A stretch of DNA of 64,000 nt from Eretmocerus hayati (GCA_029851415.1 CM056742.1:63994454-64058453), one strand, 5' to 3'. Shown: positions 23,240 through 35,546, counted from the first letter of the stretch. A program made the numbers and translations. The notes: generated from the letters alone by a model not told the origin.

Positions 23240-24660
23240 CTCACCCGAAAGGAGAAGATTTTGTTGTGAGACAGCCCAAGCAGGTTTCAAAGACTCTATG
23301 GAATAGCTATTGGCCTCCATGCTGATCAACAAATCAACTTTACTTTGGATCATCCTTCAAAATTTGAGCATTGAGTTGCAGTGACTTCAAAAACGCATTG
23401 CTCTGCATGCTACAACCTTAATTAGTTCATCCTGATGAATCTATAGATTCATTCATTCTTGGTGAAACTATTTAATGTGTCTCCATTATTTAAAGGATGT
23501 GGTGGAACTCTGATGAGCGGAAAGTCTGGTGATGGAAGTTGGAAATTTCAAAGAGTATGGAATCTAGGTATAGCATACTTGGACTCTCAACATGGCTGTT
23601 CCTTGAGATACATCATTCAATGATCCTGGTATCATTCCACAATCAGATCTTGGTATGAGAAAAGCGACAAAGTTATATCAACATAATTGCACATCTTTCG
23701 TCGAGTCCAGTTTCACTCACAATCAAACATAGACATTTAGTGTGATCTCTCATGAGAGTGGCCCATATAATTGTGTAGAGATTTCTTAATAACTGTAGAG
23801 TTGGTCTGAATAGGTTGTCTGGGCTTAAACCTATATCAAGGTCTACCCTGGCCTCAAATTATATAATTCAAATCTGACTAGGGTTCAAGTTTCAGTCGCA
23901 TCCATCAAAATCAGTATAAATATCAGACATGTTTATTCTGCTAATCTGAATTATAATTTACCGCAAAAGAATAACATACAATCAACATCTAGATCTTGAT
24001 GTGTTACTGTCATATGCAAAGACATGATAGTAGTTTTGTACATCCTGAACTATATGATGGGATATGTGCAAAGCCTCGCATAATTTTCAATCATATTATT
24101 TTCAAACCAATGTATGCTCATCTTTTACCAACAAGTATTCCAGAAATTTAATGCGTTTGGACCAAGGACTCAATCCCTGGAGAACTGACATACAATCTTA
24201 TTGGAGTTCTCTATTATAAGAGATTACATTGAATGTCTATTTTTGATAGTGAGTGAAACTTGACTCTACGAAAGATGTGCAATCATGTTCATATTATTTT
24301 GTCGCTTTTCTCATACCAACATCTGATTGGGGAATGATACCAGGATCATAGAATAATGTATCTCAAGGCACTTCTACGTTGAGAGTTTAAGCGCGTTATA
24401 CCTGAATTCCATGAATAGACCCATAGATTTATGAGGATGAACTAATTCAGGTTGTAGCAGAGCAATGCGTTTTCGAAGTCACTACAACTCAATGCTCGAA
24501 TTTGAAAGGATGGTGAAGTGAAATTGATTTGTTGATCAGCATTAAAGCCAAAAACTCTTTCCATAGAGTCTTTGAAACCTGCTTGGGCTGGCTCACTCCA
24601 AAATATTCTTCTCTTAATGAGGAGCAGACGAATCAACTTGGGTGGGTAATTCACACAATC
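23240..24660. mobile_element. Long palindromic element (~1.4 kb)
   Basis: Arms of about 600 bp are inverted copies: GGTTTCAAAGACTCTATGGA at 23284 returns as its complement at 24560, CGCATTGCTCTGC at 23394 returns at 24461, and TTCGTCGAGTCCAGTTTCAC-like blocks return near 24246. The centre is around 23950-24000. No coding motif. Same general design as the elements at 21650 and 27945 but a different sequence family. Confidence 0.75.
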
Positions 24661-25125
24661 CAGAAGTTTCTCATTCCCTAAAAACCTTCTCTTATATACA
24701 AGCACCATTATAAGTGGAGTTGGGAGTCTTCGCATAAACTCGAGTCATATGCCATGAATTATCCCAATTTCTCAGATTTCTTTGCTTATGATGAGAACAT
24801 ATTCATCTTGGAATTCATCACAGAGCTCCTTATTGGGGGGGGGGCGGGGTGATTTTTATGAATGAAATATACGTAGAAAGCCCTTTTGTTCTTCTACATA
24901 GTAAACTATTTTTACAGCTTATGATCTTCAATTTCAGAATTTTCAATGATTACCATAACGAAGTTTCGGAATCTTCCCCCTTCCCACTCCATTTCTCCCA
25001 GAAGTCTAACTTGGCAAGTATGACCATCCTTCCTACCATAACTTCATCTGCGATCAAAGCATCATGGACTATGTATAGGGAAAATCATCGCCATCGTGTG
25101 CTAAAATAGGCTCATGGAATTCTTT

Positions 25126-25500
25126 TGCGGGATCCTCTCCACAAGGCCCCTAAATCCTAGTGATGCAGGTTTCCAGGCCGAAATCCGGAGCAAAATTATT
25201 TAAACCGGAATTGTTCAAACAAGTCGTAGGAATGACTCATTTCCGTCCGAAACAACTCTCATCAGGTAATCAGAGACATAAACAAAAAGTTACACTTGTC
25301 AGTTTCTCTAGCAAGCATCATTTCTGAGCTATGAGTATTTTGAAGTCCCTGGTAGGAATGTGACCAATTTTTATGGCCACCCTTGCAGTATATAGATATA
25401 GTAAAAATGCAATTAAGTTCGACTTGGCCAGTTTCTGTCGAAAAGATGCTGACAATTCCTACCAGTCGTTGGAAAAACACAAACCTTGCCCTTATTAACG
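25126..25500 (+). repeat. Dispersed repeat pair, copy 1
   Basis: Shares GGGATCCTCTCC, AAACCG(A/G)AATTGTT and GAGCTATGAG-type blocks, in the same order and orientation, with 48465-48745. Diverged about a quarter. Nature unknown. Confidence 0.55.
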
Positions 25501-26159
25501 TTGACTAACACATTCGCTGTTACGAGTTCCACCGGGAAGACCCGCGATGTTTCATTTTTCAATCTTGACTCAATTAGATTTGCTAGAGAATTCTTTCAAG
25601 AAATCTATCGTGGTGGTTCACTTCAGTCAGGGCGTGGACAATGAGCCAAGAAAAAGTTCAACTTCATATGGGTATTTTTACCAGGTTGCGATGGTCCAAT
25701 TCATGACCGGAATAAAATTACGAAAAAACAGCGTCGCAACGAACGTGTTAGAAGAGACAACCAAACGAAACATCAATGTTTCTAGTAGACAAATCTGTTC
25801 TGTCCTAGGATGTCTTCTACAAGATCCGAAGCAATAATTGATGCTTGCGGCCGGGAACCACTCGTTTCTCGAAAATGTTCTATGGGCAGTTTCTCATGTA
25901 GTTCGTATTGGCTTTATGAATAGTTCGGTAGAAATTTCAATATTCGGGATCGAGTATGAACCAGCCCTAACGTTAGGCGAATGTTCCAAGGTATATTTTT
26001 CGACTTTTTGGAATATATAAAGCACTAACTAAGTCGCCGGCAAGTATCAATGTTTTGACATATCTGTACCATGAGGATATTCACGCACCCGACATTTTGC
26101 CCCTAGAATTGATCTCACGGCTGAAAAATTTTAGCTACAGGTTTGGAATTCTAGGAATT
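25501..26159. other. No gene recognised; one 96-codon open frame
   Basis: The plus frame at 25547-25837 has ordinary composition but no motif I can name. No repeats were seen. Confidence 0.25.
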
Positions 26160-26920
26160 TTGATTTGACCACCAAAATTTTAGGACAAATAATGGTCATT
26201 CCGATACTAACGTACGGCTCTGTGATATGGTCTCCTAACTTGAAATACTTACAAATGAGGTTAGAAAAAGCTCAGAACAAAATCCTGAGATATCTTTGTT
26301 ATAAGAGCGGTCATCCTATGCATTTCACTGATCACAATTATACAAATGCTCGTCGGGAATTCAATTTGATGAGTCTATCAGAACTCCGTACCTACCACGA
26401 TTGTGTAGTGGCCTATAAAATAAAAAACAATCTATTTTCCAGTGACTGCGTCAATAGCATGTTCAATGAAAGAATAGTTGGATATTTTATGCGTCATGTC
26501 CGTAGTATCAGTGAACTGTGTTGCCATTCTAATTTTATGTATTACTCAACTACGCACAGAATTAGGCGAATGTGGAACCTGTTACCTGATGAAATAAAAA
26601 ATCAAGAATCGCTAGTCAACTTTAAAAGTCTATTGATATTGAAATTGAACACGACTGAGCTGTACGATGAGTTGATTCGAGTTGTGCAATGATAGTTGGT
26701 TAATAGAGATATGAAATTATGATCCTTGATATAGAGTGCCAAAATGGTCAGTTGCTCATATGTTTATTGTATGTTTCTAACATTTCCAATTGTCAATATC
26801 TAGGATAGATGAACTGTTGATCTCATATATTTATTGATTATTAGCAGTATTTCCAAGATATCCTTGTGTATAAGGGCATTTATGCCCGTTTATTTTCTAA
26901 AATAAAAAAAAATAGAATAA
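26160..26920 (+). pseudogene. 3' fragment of a CR1/Jockey-like LINE: RT C-terminal region and A-rich tail
   Basis: An open 176-codon stretch (26165-26692) resembles the region after the RT palm of Jockey/CR1-like elements: PILTYGSVIWSPNLKYLQMR, LEKAQNKILRYL, then a MWNLLPDEIKN block and a basic tail. It starts abruptly, so it is 5'-truncated. About 200 bases of 3' UTR lead to an A-rich tail of TAAAA-like units at 26897-26926. The lack of internal stops makes it younger than the relic at 19-21 kb. Confidence 0.75.
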
Positions 26921-27282
26921 AAATAACAAGGGCCTCTGTAGTTTTACGTCCAAGGGTCTGACTAGTATCACACGGACCTGACATGAAAATTTAGCAAAAC
27001 TAGATTTTCGCCGAATAGTACTCTGCAAAGTGTGAGAATCAATTTTTCCCCGAGACTGTAAGGCATGGATAAAAATTGCGCCTGGCGATTTGATTCGAGA
27101 AAAAGTTGGCGCGGAAAGGCTTGGAATGAGGCAAATTGACTCTGATGGAGGGAAATTTTGGGCGAAATCGGGTCACGAAATGTAGGTGCTCAGCGCACAC
27201 ACAAAGAGTGAACTTTTGGTCTTAATAGTGGCTGTTGAGATTTGCACTACACAATACCATTTTACTTGATAAATTCGCCCGC

Positions 27283-27480
27283 CCGAATCTGTGACGAGCC
27301 TCTCGTCGTCACTGTACACTCACATGCAGAGGTCGAAAGGAGGAAGAACCACATCACACGGACCTGACATTTTGACCTTTTTTTATGATAATATTCTTGG
27401 GTAGCCCTGGATCAAAAAACTAACGATTGCGCCAGAAAGAGCACAATCAAAGTAGATTAAAAATGATCTTAGAGGTCTCT
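27283..27480 (+). repeat. Dispersed repeat, copy 2 (partner at 283-505)
   Basis: Inverse-orientation partner of the repeat at 283-505. A small direct duplication of its ATCACACGGACCTGACAT block also lies at about 26967. Confidence 0.6.
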
Positions 27481-27554
27481 TCCTCGGGCGTTTGAACAGT
27501 TAGTATAAGGAGGCATACATTATTCCAGAGTTTTCACTTAGGTAGTCATATAAG

Positions 27555-27602
27555 TATATCGGTCCACGGTATGTATAGCTATACTGTCGCAAGTAGAAAC
27601 AG
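27555..27602. repeat. Short motif shared with 48900-48948
   Basis: TATATCGGTCC, TATAGCTATACTG and GTAGAAACAG occur in the same order and spacing at both loci, about 80 percent identical over 48 bases. At 48.9 kb this sits at the centre of a palindrome. Confidence 0.55.
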
Positions 27603-29325
27603 TTCGTCGAACATTTTTGGGAGACTAGTCGTACTCGACCAGAAACATCAACTGGTGAATTTTGTGAATGGAGAGAGTCGTCTGGATTTTTATATACGAG
27701 TAGTGAGATCCCATCCCCCCCCCCTCCACTCACTTCTCCATGAAGTATAACCAGGCGAGTAGGAGAGTGCCCTCCCTCCTGTTGATAGTTGAAATTATCT
27801 TTTGAAGAGACTCATCTGATTGAGTTTCAATCATTGAAGTCATAACCGAACTCAATTTTCTTGGAAATACACGTGTCTCACACTTTTGTGTTACTTACAT
27901 ACTGTTTCAGAATATCATATCTGGCAAAATGAATAGGACCATAACAACTCTCTTGAACACTATATCTGAACAATTAAATCTAGAGGGAAAGATGAGATGA
28001 GAATAACTTGTTGAAAACTATCTGAAAAGTTTGATCTAGTGGAAGAAATGAAATAGAGGAAATCTGTCTAGTGATATCTCAATGAATGAAATCTAGTGAA
28101 AGGAATGAGGATAAGATGTTGATAACAATCTGGGAAAATTTAACCCAGTGAAAGAAATGAAATAGAAGAATCTGTCGAGTGATATCTCAAGTGATTTGAT
28201 CTAGTAAAAGATATGAGATCGCTATGATTTAGTCTAGTTAGTATCATCCATCGATATTCGGGGGTATCATCATAACATATGGATATAGGATTATCAAATT
28301 CTGAGAGCTGTGCTTAACAAGCGCGAAATGTATAATTTAGTCTAGACAACGGAGTGAAATATAAGATAAGGGTAGTCGAGTATCTCTCTTGCATACATTC
28401 AAACATTGATAAATGAATTAATTTCATATAAACGACGAATGTCATGCTAGAGCATAGGATGAGACATACAGACGAGTCATGGACTTGGCTGGTTGGAACC
28501 GTCATACGGTACACAGTCTTTCGAGTACTGCCTTCATTTGTAGCCACTTATGACAAGAATTTTTCTTGCATACATTCTCATTTTTCCCACATACTTGCCG
28601 GAATCGTTGCCCATCAACTAACAGACCATCAGTCAACCAGTAATTTACATTTCGTATGTTATCTGCTGTAATGTTCCATGTCTTCCAGAGGTGGCAGATA
28701 TTTATATCTCACGGCGTTCTAGAGAGACAGTTGGGCTCATCCCAAGAATTGCTAGTCAGTGTTGTTGAGAATACCGTTTTTCTATATTACCCTAATTGGT
28801 AAATTTCTACAAATTGTCAGATAGCTGAGGATACAATCAATGACTTTCCGGATGTCTCATTATTGTGGGAAATAACAATACCTCGTTTCTATTGCTTGAG
28901 GTATGTACATGAATTCAGGTTGGGTCATGAGAATATATTTGTCTAGCTCAGATAATCTGTTCAACTGTCAATGACAGGTAGTAGACACGTGAGAAAGTCC
29001 TTGTATTTTGATCAAAAAATTCTTAAACTTCCTTGAACAACTTCGAACCTTACATCTGGCAAGATTCCGGCAAGTATGTGGGAAAAATGAGCACTTGTCA
29101 TAAGTGGCTATGAATGAAGGCAGTACTCGAAAGACTGTGTACCGTATGACGGTTCCAACCAGCAAGTTCAAGACTCGTTTGTATGTCTCATCCTATGCTC
29201 GAGCATGACATTCGTCGTTTATTCGAAATTAATCCATTTATCAATGTTTGAAAATGAATGTATGTAAGAGATACTCGACTACCCCTATCTTATATTTCAA
29301 GCCGTTGTCTGGACTAAATCATATA

Positions 29326-30248
29326 CACTACCGGTCAAAAGGCGGAGGACACCTGGGAATCAAGCTGATGATTTTTAGAGTTGGATATCTCAGAACCTAT
29401 TGGTCGTAAAGAGCACTGCGTGGTCGCATTTTGAAGCTTATATCGAGCACTTTCAAGTCTATTTTCAGTATTTTCCGTCCTGCGTATAATACCGGAGACA
29501 CACGAGTCAGGAAAATGACTTTTTTCGCAATTTTTCAGGCTAGGTACGAACGCCTGACGATTTTGGAGAGATTGTTGGATCGCTATGAGACCGATGACAT
29601 CTTCAAGCCCATAGAAAAACCTTGAAAATCCGTTTTTGAAAGTCTCTAAAAGTGGTTCTGGTTTCGAGATCTAGCTGATTCAGTGAGGGTGTTTTTCTCT
29701 CAAAGAATTACAGGGTTAATACAAAAATGATGAAAAACAGCCCAGTCCAAGGTCGGTAGCCTTTACTTTCGATGGCTATCTCGCTGTTGAGTCGAACTTT
29801 TGCAGAAATGAGGGTCAGCTGCCCCAAAGTGGGCTGTTTCTCATCATTTTTTGGATTATCGAGGGATTTTTTGAGAGAAAAACTCCCTCACTAAATCACT
29901 TGGATTTCGGGACTAGAACCACTTTGAGGAACGTTCAAAAACGGATTTTGAAGGTCTTGTCACGGGCTTTAAGATGTCATTGGTCTCATAGCGATCTATT
30001 AATCTCTCCAGAATCGGCAGGCGTTCGTACCATGCATGAAAAATTGCGAAAAAAGTCATTTTTCTGACTCGTGTGTCTCTGGTATAATACGCGGGATGGA
30101 AAATACAGAAAATAGACTTGATAGTGGTTGATATGAGCTACAAAATGCGACCACGCAGAATTCTCTACGACCAATAGGTTCTGAGATATCTAAATCTGAA
30201 AATCATCAGCTCGATTCCTAGGTGTCCTCAGACTTTTGACCGGTAGTG
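29326..30248. mobile_element. Tc1/mariner-type foldback MITE, copy 2 (nested)
   Basis: Same family as 11606-12522 with termini CACTACCGGTCAAAAG and CTTTTGACCGGTAGTG, flanked by TA at 29324-29325 and 30249-30250. The interrupted host sequence reads TTTAGTCC...GCGCGAAAT in the uninterrupted left arm, so the empty site is preserved as the paired arm at 28317-28345. No transposase. Confidence 0.92.
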
Positions 30249-30295
30249 TATTTCGCGCTTGTGGGACACAGCAAACTCTCAATATTTGATAATCC

Positions 30296-32269
30296 TTTTT
30301 TTTTTTCTAAGTGGAATATAAGGAAAAATCTGATGACAGGCTATCCTTAATGGATCTCCCACCGGCAGACCATAGGCGCTTTCATTCTGCTCACCCGGTA
30401 AACCGGATGAGCATGAATCCAACGCCCGTGTGCCCTGGGGGATAAAACCTTCTGCTCTCAGCCCTACGATGTTGGCAAGCCATCATTGCAGAACTGGGGG
30501 CAGCTAACCACTATTTTACCAACCCACCCCGGGACCGCGTTAGCATTATTTCAGGGTAGGAGGCAAATCGCGCGCCATGGGGCATTCCTCTTGGGCGTGT
30601 CCGCTCTTCTGTCTTCTCTCTTCGTCGTCAATGATCACTCTTCAAGTCGTCGTTGTTCGCTATGCAGCGCCCCTTGCTTGGCGCTGCAATGCTCGTTTTC
30701 GCTCTTCTTTTCGGGTGATCGCCGTCTTGATATAGGCGGCGGTCTTATCCCATGTCTCTTTGCTGCGAAGCATGAACGGCTCTAGATTCTCAGGGGTGAT
30801 CTGATTTCCAAGCCAGTTCGCGAGCTCCGCTCTCTCCACAGCTGTGTTCATGCACTGTCTGGAACCGCTCCAGGTACTCTCCAAAGCAGCCATGCCCACT
30901 AAACGCTTGCGTCAGCCAGTAATCCAGCTCTCCGTGTGCTCGATCGATCCACCTGGCTATGCTGGGGATCAACCTTCGCGTCCACTTCCCTTTCGTTGAG
31001 CTTTCCCACTCTTTTTGCGACTCTTCGACGGTCTCCCCCCTCTCGACACCTCGTATGAGGGCCTTACGAGTGGGGTTGAGCATAACTCCATCGCTCTTAA
31101 GGGTTTCTTGGCGTTTCCATACCCGCACTCTTTCGGCTACAAGCAGTCGAATGGGTGGTGTACCCGCAAGCACACAGGCTGCGTGGTCGGACACCGTGCA
31201 ATGAGCGCTGATCGTCCGTAGCGCGAAACGCCGCTGGACTGGACCTAGCTTCGCATCGATTACGGACCCTCTAGCTACCTGTCCCCAAATTGATGCACCG
31301 TACAGCATGATGGAATAGTTCACGGTGCTGAGTAAGGCTCTCCTGTTTGGCTTGGGGCCACCAATGTTTGGCATCAGCAGTTGGAGGGCGCCACCAACCC
31401 TGTCTGCCTTCAGCGCTGCTTCTCTGGCTTGTGCCTTGTAGCACAATTGATCATCAAACCGAACCCCGAGGTACTTGAGTTCCCTCTTGAGTGGAATCTC
31501 GTACCCGTTGATGGAGAACACGGGAGTTTTGAAGCTCCTCCTCTTGGTGACTAGCATCGCTTCGCACTTGTGCTCGGCAAGCTCCAGCCCGTTCTCAGGA
31601 AACCACTGGCCAATGCCGTAAAGAGCTTCATCGGCCACACACTCCACTTGCCACGCGGTTTCGGCGACCCCGACTAATGCCGCGTCGTCCGCGAAGCCAT
31701 TGAGTTCTGCCCCATCTGGGAGACTCATGTTCAGGAACTCGTCGTATTGCGTGTTCCATTCGAACGGCCCTGACACGGATCCTTGAGCTATCCCTGCAGA
31801 TAATTCCAGCTCAACCTTTTCCTCATCGGTGTCATATACGAGGACTCTGTCACGCAGTCCATCGCTGATGACTGCGAGCAGGTAAGGGGGGACTCTTTCA
31901 TCTAGGGACCTATAGATCCGTTCCCAGCTTGCTGTGTTGAAGGCATTTTTCACATCCAAGCATATTATGGCACAAAACCCTCCTCCTGGTTGGGGAGCCA
32001 TTGTATGCGCTCTGTGGGCTCTGTGTTGTACGCTTTCTATTGCGTACATTGTACTGCGCCCCTTGCGGAAGCCAAATTGTATCGGGGACATCCCTCCGCT
32101 ACGCTCATACTCTCCCTCCGCCCGGTTCAGGATTACGCGGTCATACATCTTCCCGATGTTGTCCAGCATATTGAGTGGCGAATTCGATGATGGCTCCGCT
32201 GGTTCTCCAACCTTTCCCTTGGGAATGAGGACTAGCTTCTGCCGTTTCCGCACTTTCGGGAACTTGAGA
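30296..32269 (-). mobile_element. R1-like LINE copy H, 5'-truncated, with poly(A) and 11-bp target duplication
   Basis: A minus-strand insertion with an 11-base poly(A) (T run 30296-30306). TTTGATAATCC (30285-30295) and TTCGATAATCC (32270-32280) flank it, an 11-bp target-site duplication with one mismatch. It is truncated within the RT domain. Its 3' UTR shares a GAA(A/G)TAATGCT(C/A)ACGCGGT block with copies A-G but it is not in a GA tract, so it appears to be a related family with different targeting. Confidence 0.88.
30660..32269 (-). pseudogene. ORF2 of copy H: reverse transcriptase palm to C-terminus
   Basis: Begins at the truncation (FPKVRKRQKLVLIPKG) and runs 490 codons with FGFRKGRSTMYAIESVQ, CLDVKNAFNTASW, GIAQGSVSGPFEWN and intact GFADDAALVG. 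A frameshift near 30880 moves the C-terminal ERAELANWLGNQITPENLEP part to another frame, and the C-terminal CCHC motif is missing at that junction. Most of the RT is uninterrupted, so it is the best preserved R1-type polymerase segment in the window. The endonuclease is absent. Confidence 0.88.
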
Positions 32270-32288
32270 TTCGATAATCCTATATCCA

Positions 32289-33080
32289 AGGTGAGTGTGC
32301 CTAGTATGCCCCCACTACTTTTGTTTTGCTCATAGTTTTGGCTCTTCTCAATATTCCCTCACGTACTTTAGCTCATCTCAAAGCTTGTTTCAAGACCTTT
32401 GAAATGAGCTGGACTACGTTTGATTCCGATGAATCGGAGCCGAACTATCTCAGTTTTTGAAAAAAAAAAGACTTTTTGCGAGTTTCCGACAGTGTGTTCC
32501 TAATATGCCCCCACGTGGAAAAGAGGCCGATTTCCATGAGCTTATACGGTTTTTTCGTAAAATCGGGATATCTCGGCTCCCAGACCCCCAAACGAGACGC
32601 ACTTCAGCTTATTTCGCAGCTTTTTTGCCCTCTTTTGTATTTTTAGAGTTGAATCGATGTATCCTGATGGAGTGAACGACGAGTTTGAAAAAAAACCATG
32701 GGGGCATCTTAGGGACACTGGACTAACCTCAGTGATATGAGCATAGAATCGTTTAGAAATCAAAATTTGCAATTCTGCAAAAAGCATTTTTGAGTTGGGA
32801 CAGGAACACAGGAAATGAGCTAAGATACATTGAGATTGGTTGTACCAGTTTTGTTTAGCATAGCTCTTAATAACGAACAAAAAGAAGTCAAAAGTAGCGA
32901 AATCAGTTTTTTCGTTCTAAAAAAGACGCGGATCATCTAGGATCGATCAAAAACGTTCATTCTCTCGTATTTTAACGTAACAAATATGAAAAAATGCGCG
33001 GCAAGGTCTGCGCCTGCCTAAATTCGAGAACTTGAGTGGGGGCTTTTCAGGGAATGGGGGCATATTAGGCACACTTACCT
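32289..33080. mobile_element. 792-bp non-autonomous element with 25-bp terminal inverted repeats
   Basis: Both ends carry AGGTRAGTGTGCC followed by TARTATGCCCCC, inverted. A CA dinucleotide flanks both sides (32287-32288, 33081-33082), a possible 2-bp target duplication. Related CCTAATATGCCCCC blocks recur inside at 32496 and (inverted) 32697. The empty site is visible in the paired left arm at about 28270. No transposase is encoded; superfamily not assigned. Confidence 0.8.
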
Positions 33081-33418
33081 CATATATTATGATAATACCC
33101 TCGATCATCGATGGATGATACTAACTTAACTGAATCATAGTGATCTCAATCTTTCACTAGATCAAAAATCTTGAGATATCACTCGACAGATTTTTTTTAT
33201 TTCATTTCTTTCACTGGATTGAATTTTCTCAGATAGTGATCAACATGTTATTCTCATTTGTCTCACTAGATTCAATAGATTGAGATACCACTAGACAGAT
33301 TTCCTCTATTTCATTTCTTTTACTAGATCAAATTTTTTCAGATAGTTTTCAACAAGTTATCCTCTTCTCATCTTTCTCTCTAGATCAAATTGTTCAGATA
33401 TAGTGTTCAAGATAGTTG

Positions 33419-33544
33419 ATTCAATGTTAGCCATTTTCCAGAGAATGCCAAGATATCTATTTCATGATCATACAATGATGCAGAGACTTCCTTAAAATGC
33501 TCATTCAGGGAGCTGACATTGAGTTTTGCAATTCGAAGGGACAT
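33419..33544 (-). pseudogene. CR1-like ORF2, first 42 codons of the AP endonuclease
   Basis: ATG at 33544 opens a frame reading RIAKLNVSSLNEHFKEV and DHEIDILAFSGKW, the standard start of a CR1/Jockey-type apurinic endonuclease (LNVRSL...DI(I/L)A(L/F)SE(T)W). The catalytic glutamate region ET is GK here. The frame is cut at 33418 by the palindromic element. ORF2 begins 46 bases after the ORF1 stop. I could not securely find the continuation beyond 27945, although the minus frame at 27733-27500 begins with a GGGG...LLVYKN stretch that might be a fragment. Confidence 0.7.
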
Positions 33545-33589
33545 GAATTGCACACTAGAAACTTTACAACTAACTTGGTAAGAAGGAAG

Positions 33590-34632
33590 TCATGCCATTT
33601 TATCTAGATTAAACTCAATGACAATGGGCACCACATCACTCCCATCCTCTTTGCGTACAAAGACATTACCATTACGAGCCCAAACATACTTGAAAATACA
33701 CTGCTCACCTCCTCTTTCCCTTTAATACGTAAATTGTGAACCATTTGTGGAAGTATCTCGAAGAGATTCACCTTACTCTGCGACTCATGCTCATTCTCGG
33801 AAGATATGGAATCGCCAAACGGTAACTCGCCAAAATCTCGTTTCACTTCCAATACATGATCGCGAATTGCATCAGATTTAAATTCAACGATATAAGCAAA
33901 GGTATCGTCTCGCTGATTGGAAGGCTTAGGTTGGGCTCCGTTTACTCTATCATTCTTCACTCTCGATCCACGAATTTCAAGAATATCGCTGAACAAAGAG
34001 TCGATGTTGAGTTTCTTGAAAATAGCACGCGTGAGTGTATTCAGGGGAACAGTATATGAACGCGGGATCCCAACAAATTTCGACTCAGTATTGAGTGTGC
34101 CTCTCGTTCGCAATGCTTTCAATTGGTTTATTCCATTCCGTAGCTACTCATTTTTATCCTCAAGCGTACTCCTCCATCTCTCATGGTGCTGACCCATCGT
34201 GGTACTAAAATCATTTACGTTAGCAGAGAGGTCGTTTATACGATGTTCAAGATTATCAGTCTTAGTATTGATATTCTGGTAGAGAGCAGCGAGTTGCTGA
34301 GATGTAGACAAGTCATCCCATCCTCTTGGTACACTTGCCATCTTGGATAAGGGTTCACGAAGTGGTATGCTTTGACTACTAATCTCAACGCTCTCACGAT
34401 CCTCCTCAAAATTCCTGGACCTGTTGGAAGCTTTATCGCGTGAGTTCTATGCAATTTCTCGAGATACTCTCTCGTGGTGAATGACGCCCCTGAAAGACCG
34501 AACACAACAGAAATCCGCCCGCTTGTTTGCGATATAAACAGTGGCACAGCCTGGATGAAAATGATTGTAACACTCACGGCAAGTGAGTTTTTTAGAGACA
34601 ATTTTACGGGTGCACTTCTTACAGGTGAACAT
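33590..34632 (-). pseudogene. CR1-like ORF1: PHD-type finger, coiled coil and FP-like C-terminal domain
   Basis: From ATG at 34632: MFTCKKCTRKIVSKKLTCRE and CYNHFHPGC form a cysteine-rich PHD-like finger, as in ORF1 of many insect CR1/Jockey-like LINEs. After a frameshift come a heptad-rich segment (NINTKTDNLEHRINDLSANV), then a domain with GIPRSYTVPLNTL, DILEIRGSRVKND and IVEFKSDAIRDHVLEVKRD typical of the baculovirus-FP-like ORF1 domain. A second frameshift near 33690 precedes the VFVRKEDGSDVV end and TGA at 33590-33592. The product would bind the LINE RNA. Non-functional. Confidence 0.75.
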
Positions 34633-34739
34633 GGGTACACGAAAAATCGAGAGTGGAATGGGACACAATCAACAGTCAAAACGTACATGAGTGATTACAG
34701 CGGTCCATTCAGAAACCACAGGTGGGAATACTACTAACG

Positions 34740-35546
34740 GGACCTGTCGGGGACCTACTTGACCCACTGCTCTATGAGCCCGAATTTATATGAGAAGGCA
34801 GATTCTGCTTCTACCCGGCTAACGCAGAAAGGAAGCGAGTCTATCAGAACCCGTTAGATGGCGCCGCCCTGATCAATCCATTATCTCGCATGAATACACT
34901 TAGTGCTTATGTGTGCTACACACACATACATATTCTACTCATTTTCACTATAAATGCACTGGATTGATACACAATATTAGTTAGATTCAACAGAAACCAG
35001 CACAATACAACTCACTGCGGACCGTTGATGATGATTGAAGGCTCAGTCACAATTCTCAGACAGTTGACCGAGATCTCCACAGCTAAGATCTGCTACATTA
35101 GGGGATAGATTTTCCCACACTTGTCACTTTTAGCCCCACTGGATTGCAAGTGCAATATTGCCGCACAGTTCTGAGGAGATTGAGATCCCTGGCTCGTCAA
35201 TGCCCAGCTGTCATTACTCATATAGAATCGCATGGGCTAGCGAGAAAACAATCCATCTATGTTGCTCAACTGGTAATGGGCGCAAACAGACGACAGCGGC
35301 AGCACAACAAGGCAAAATGGATGCCAAACATCAAGCGTCAAAACTCACATTCGAGTGCAGTTTTGGATGGACTCCCAGGCTCACTATGAGATGGAGCCGT
35401 ACAGTTTATGAACTCAAGATGCGAGAGACTGCAGAGAAACCCCAAACTGCCAAAATTCCCCTCCCGGGGGAAGGTTTGCGGTTGATAATGAATATCTTTG
35501 GAGGGCGATATGAGGAACGTGTTGATCCACTCACCAGCGCGCGGAG
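34740..35546. other. No gene recognised; one 133-codon open frame
   Basis: The plus frame at 35158-35559 is unassigned and its last residues read into the CR1-like 3' tail. Purine-rich 3' half. No repeat structure is evident. Confidence 0.25.

Larger units (their letters stand above)
27945..33418. mobile_element. Long palindromic element carrying three nested insertions
   Basis: Outer arms 27945-28316 and (reversed) 30251-30295, 32270-32288, 33081-33418 match; inner arms are 28317-28605 and 29060-29325. The left arm is continuous while the right arm is cut three times: by a TA-flanked MITE (29326-30248), a 5'-truncated R1-like LINE (30296-32269) and a 792-bp element (32289-33080). Removing these leaves a ~1.8-kb palindrome with ~650-bp arms. 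The right end lies inside the endonuclease part of a CR1-like ORF2. No transposase. Open frames at 28314-28671 and 28968-29171 are arm sequence. Confidence 0.85.

Noticed and set aside
27500..27733. Continuation of the CR1-like endonuclease beyond the palindrome
   Set aside because: A GGGG...LLVYKN stretch is suggestive but glycine codons come from a homopolymer run and flanking motifs are lacking; kept only as a remark.
28314..29171. Mirror-image frames with shared TWLVGTVIRYTVFRVLPSF-type translation
   Set aside because: The same palindrome arm read from both sides; no stop-free extent beyond the arms and no known motif.
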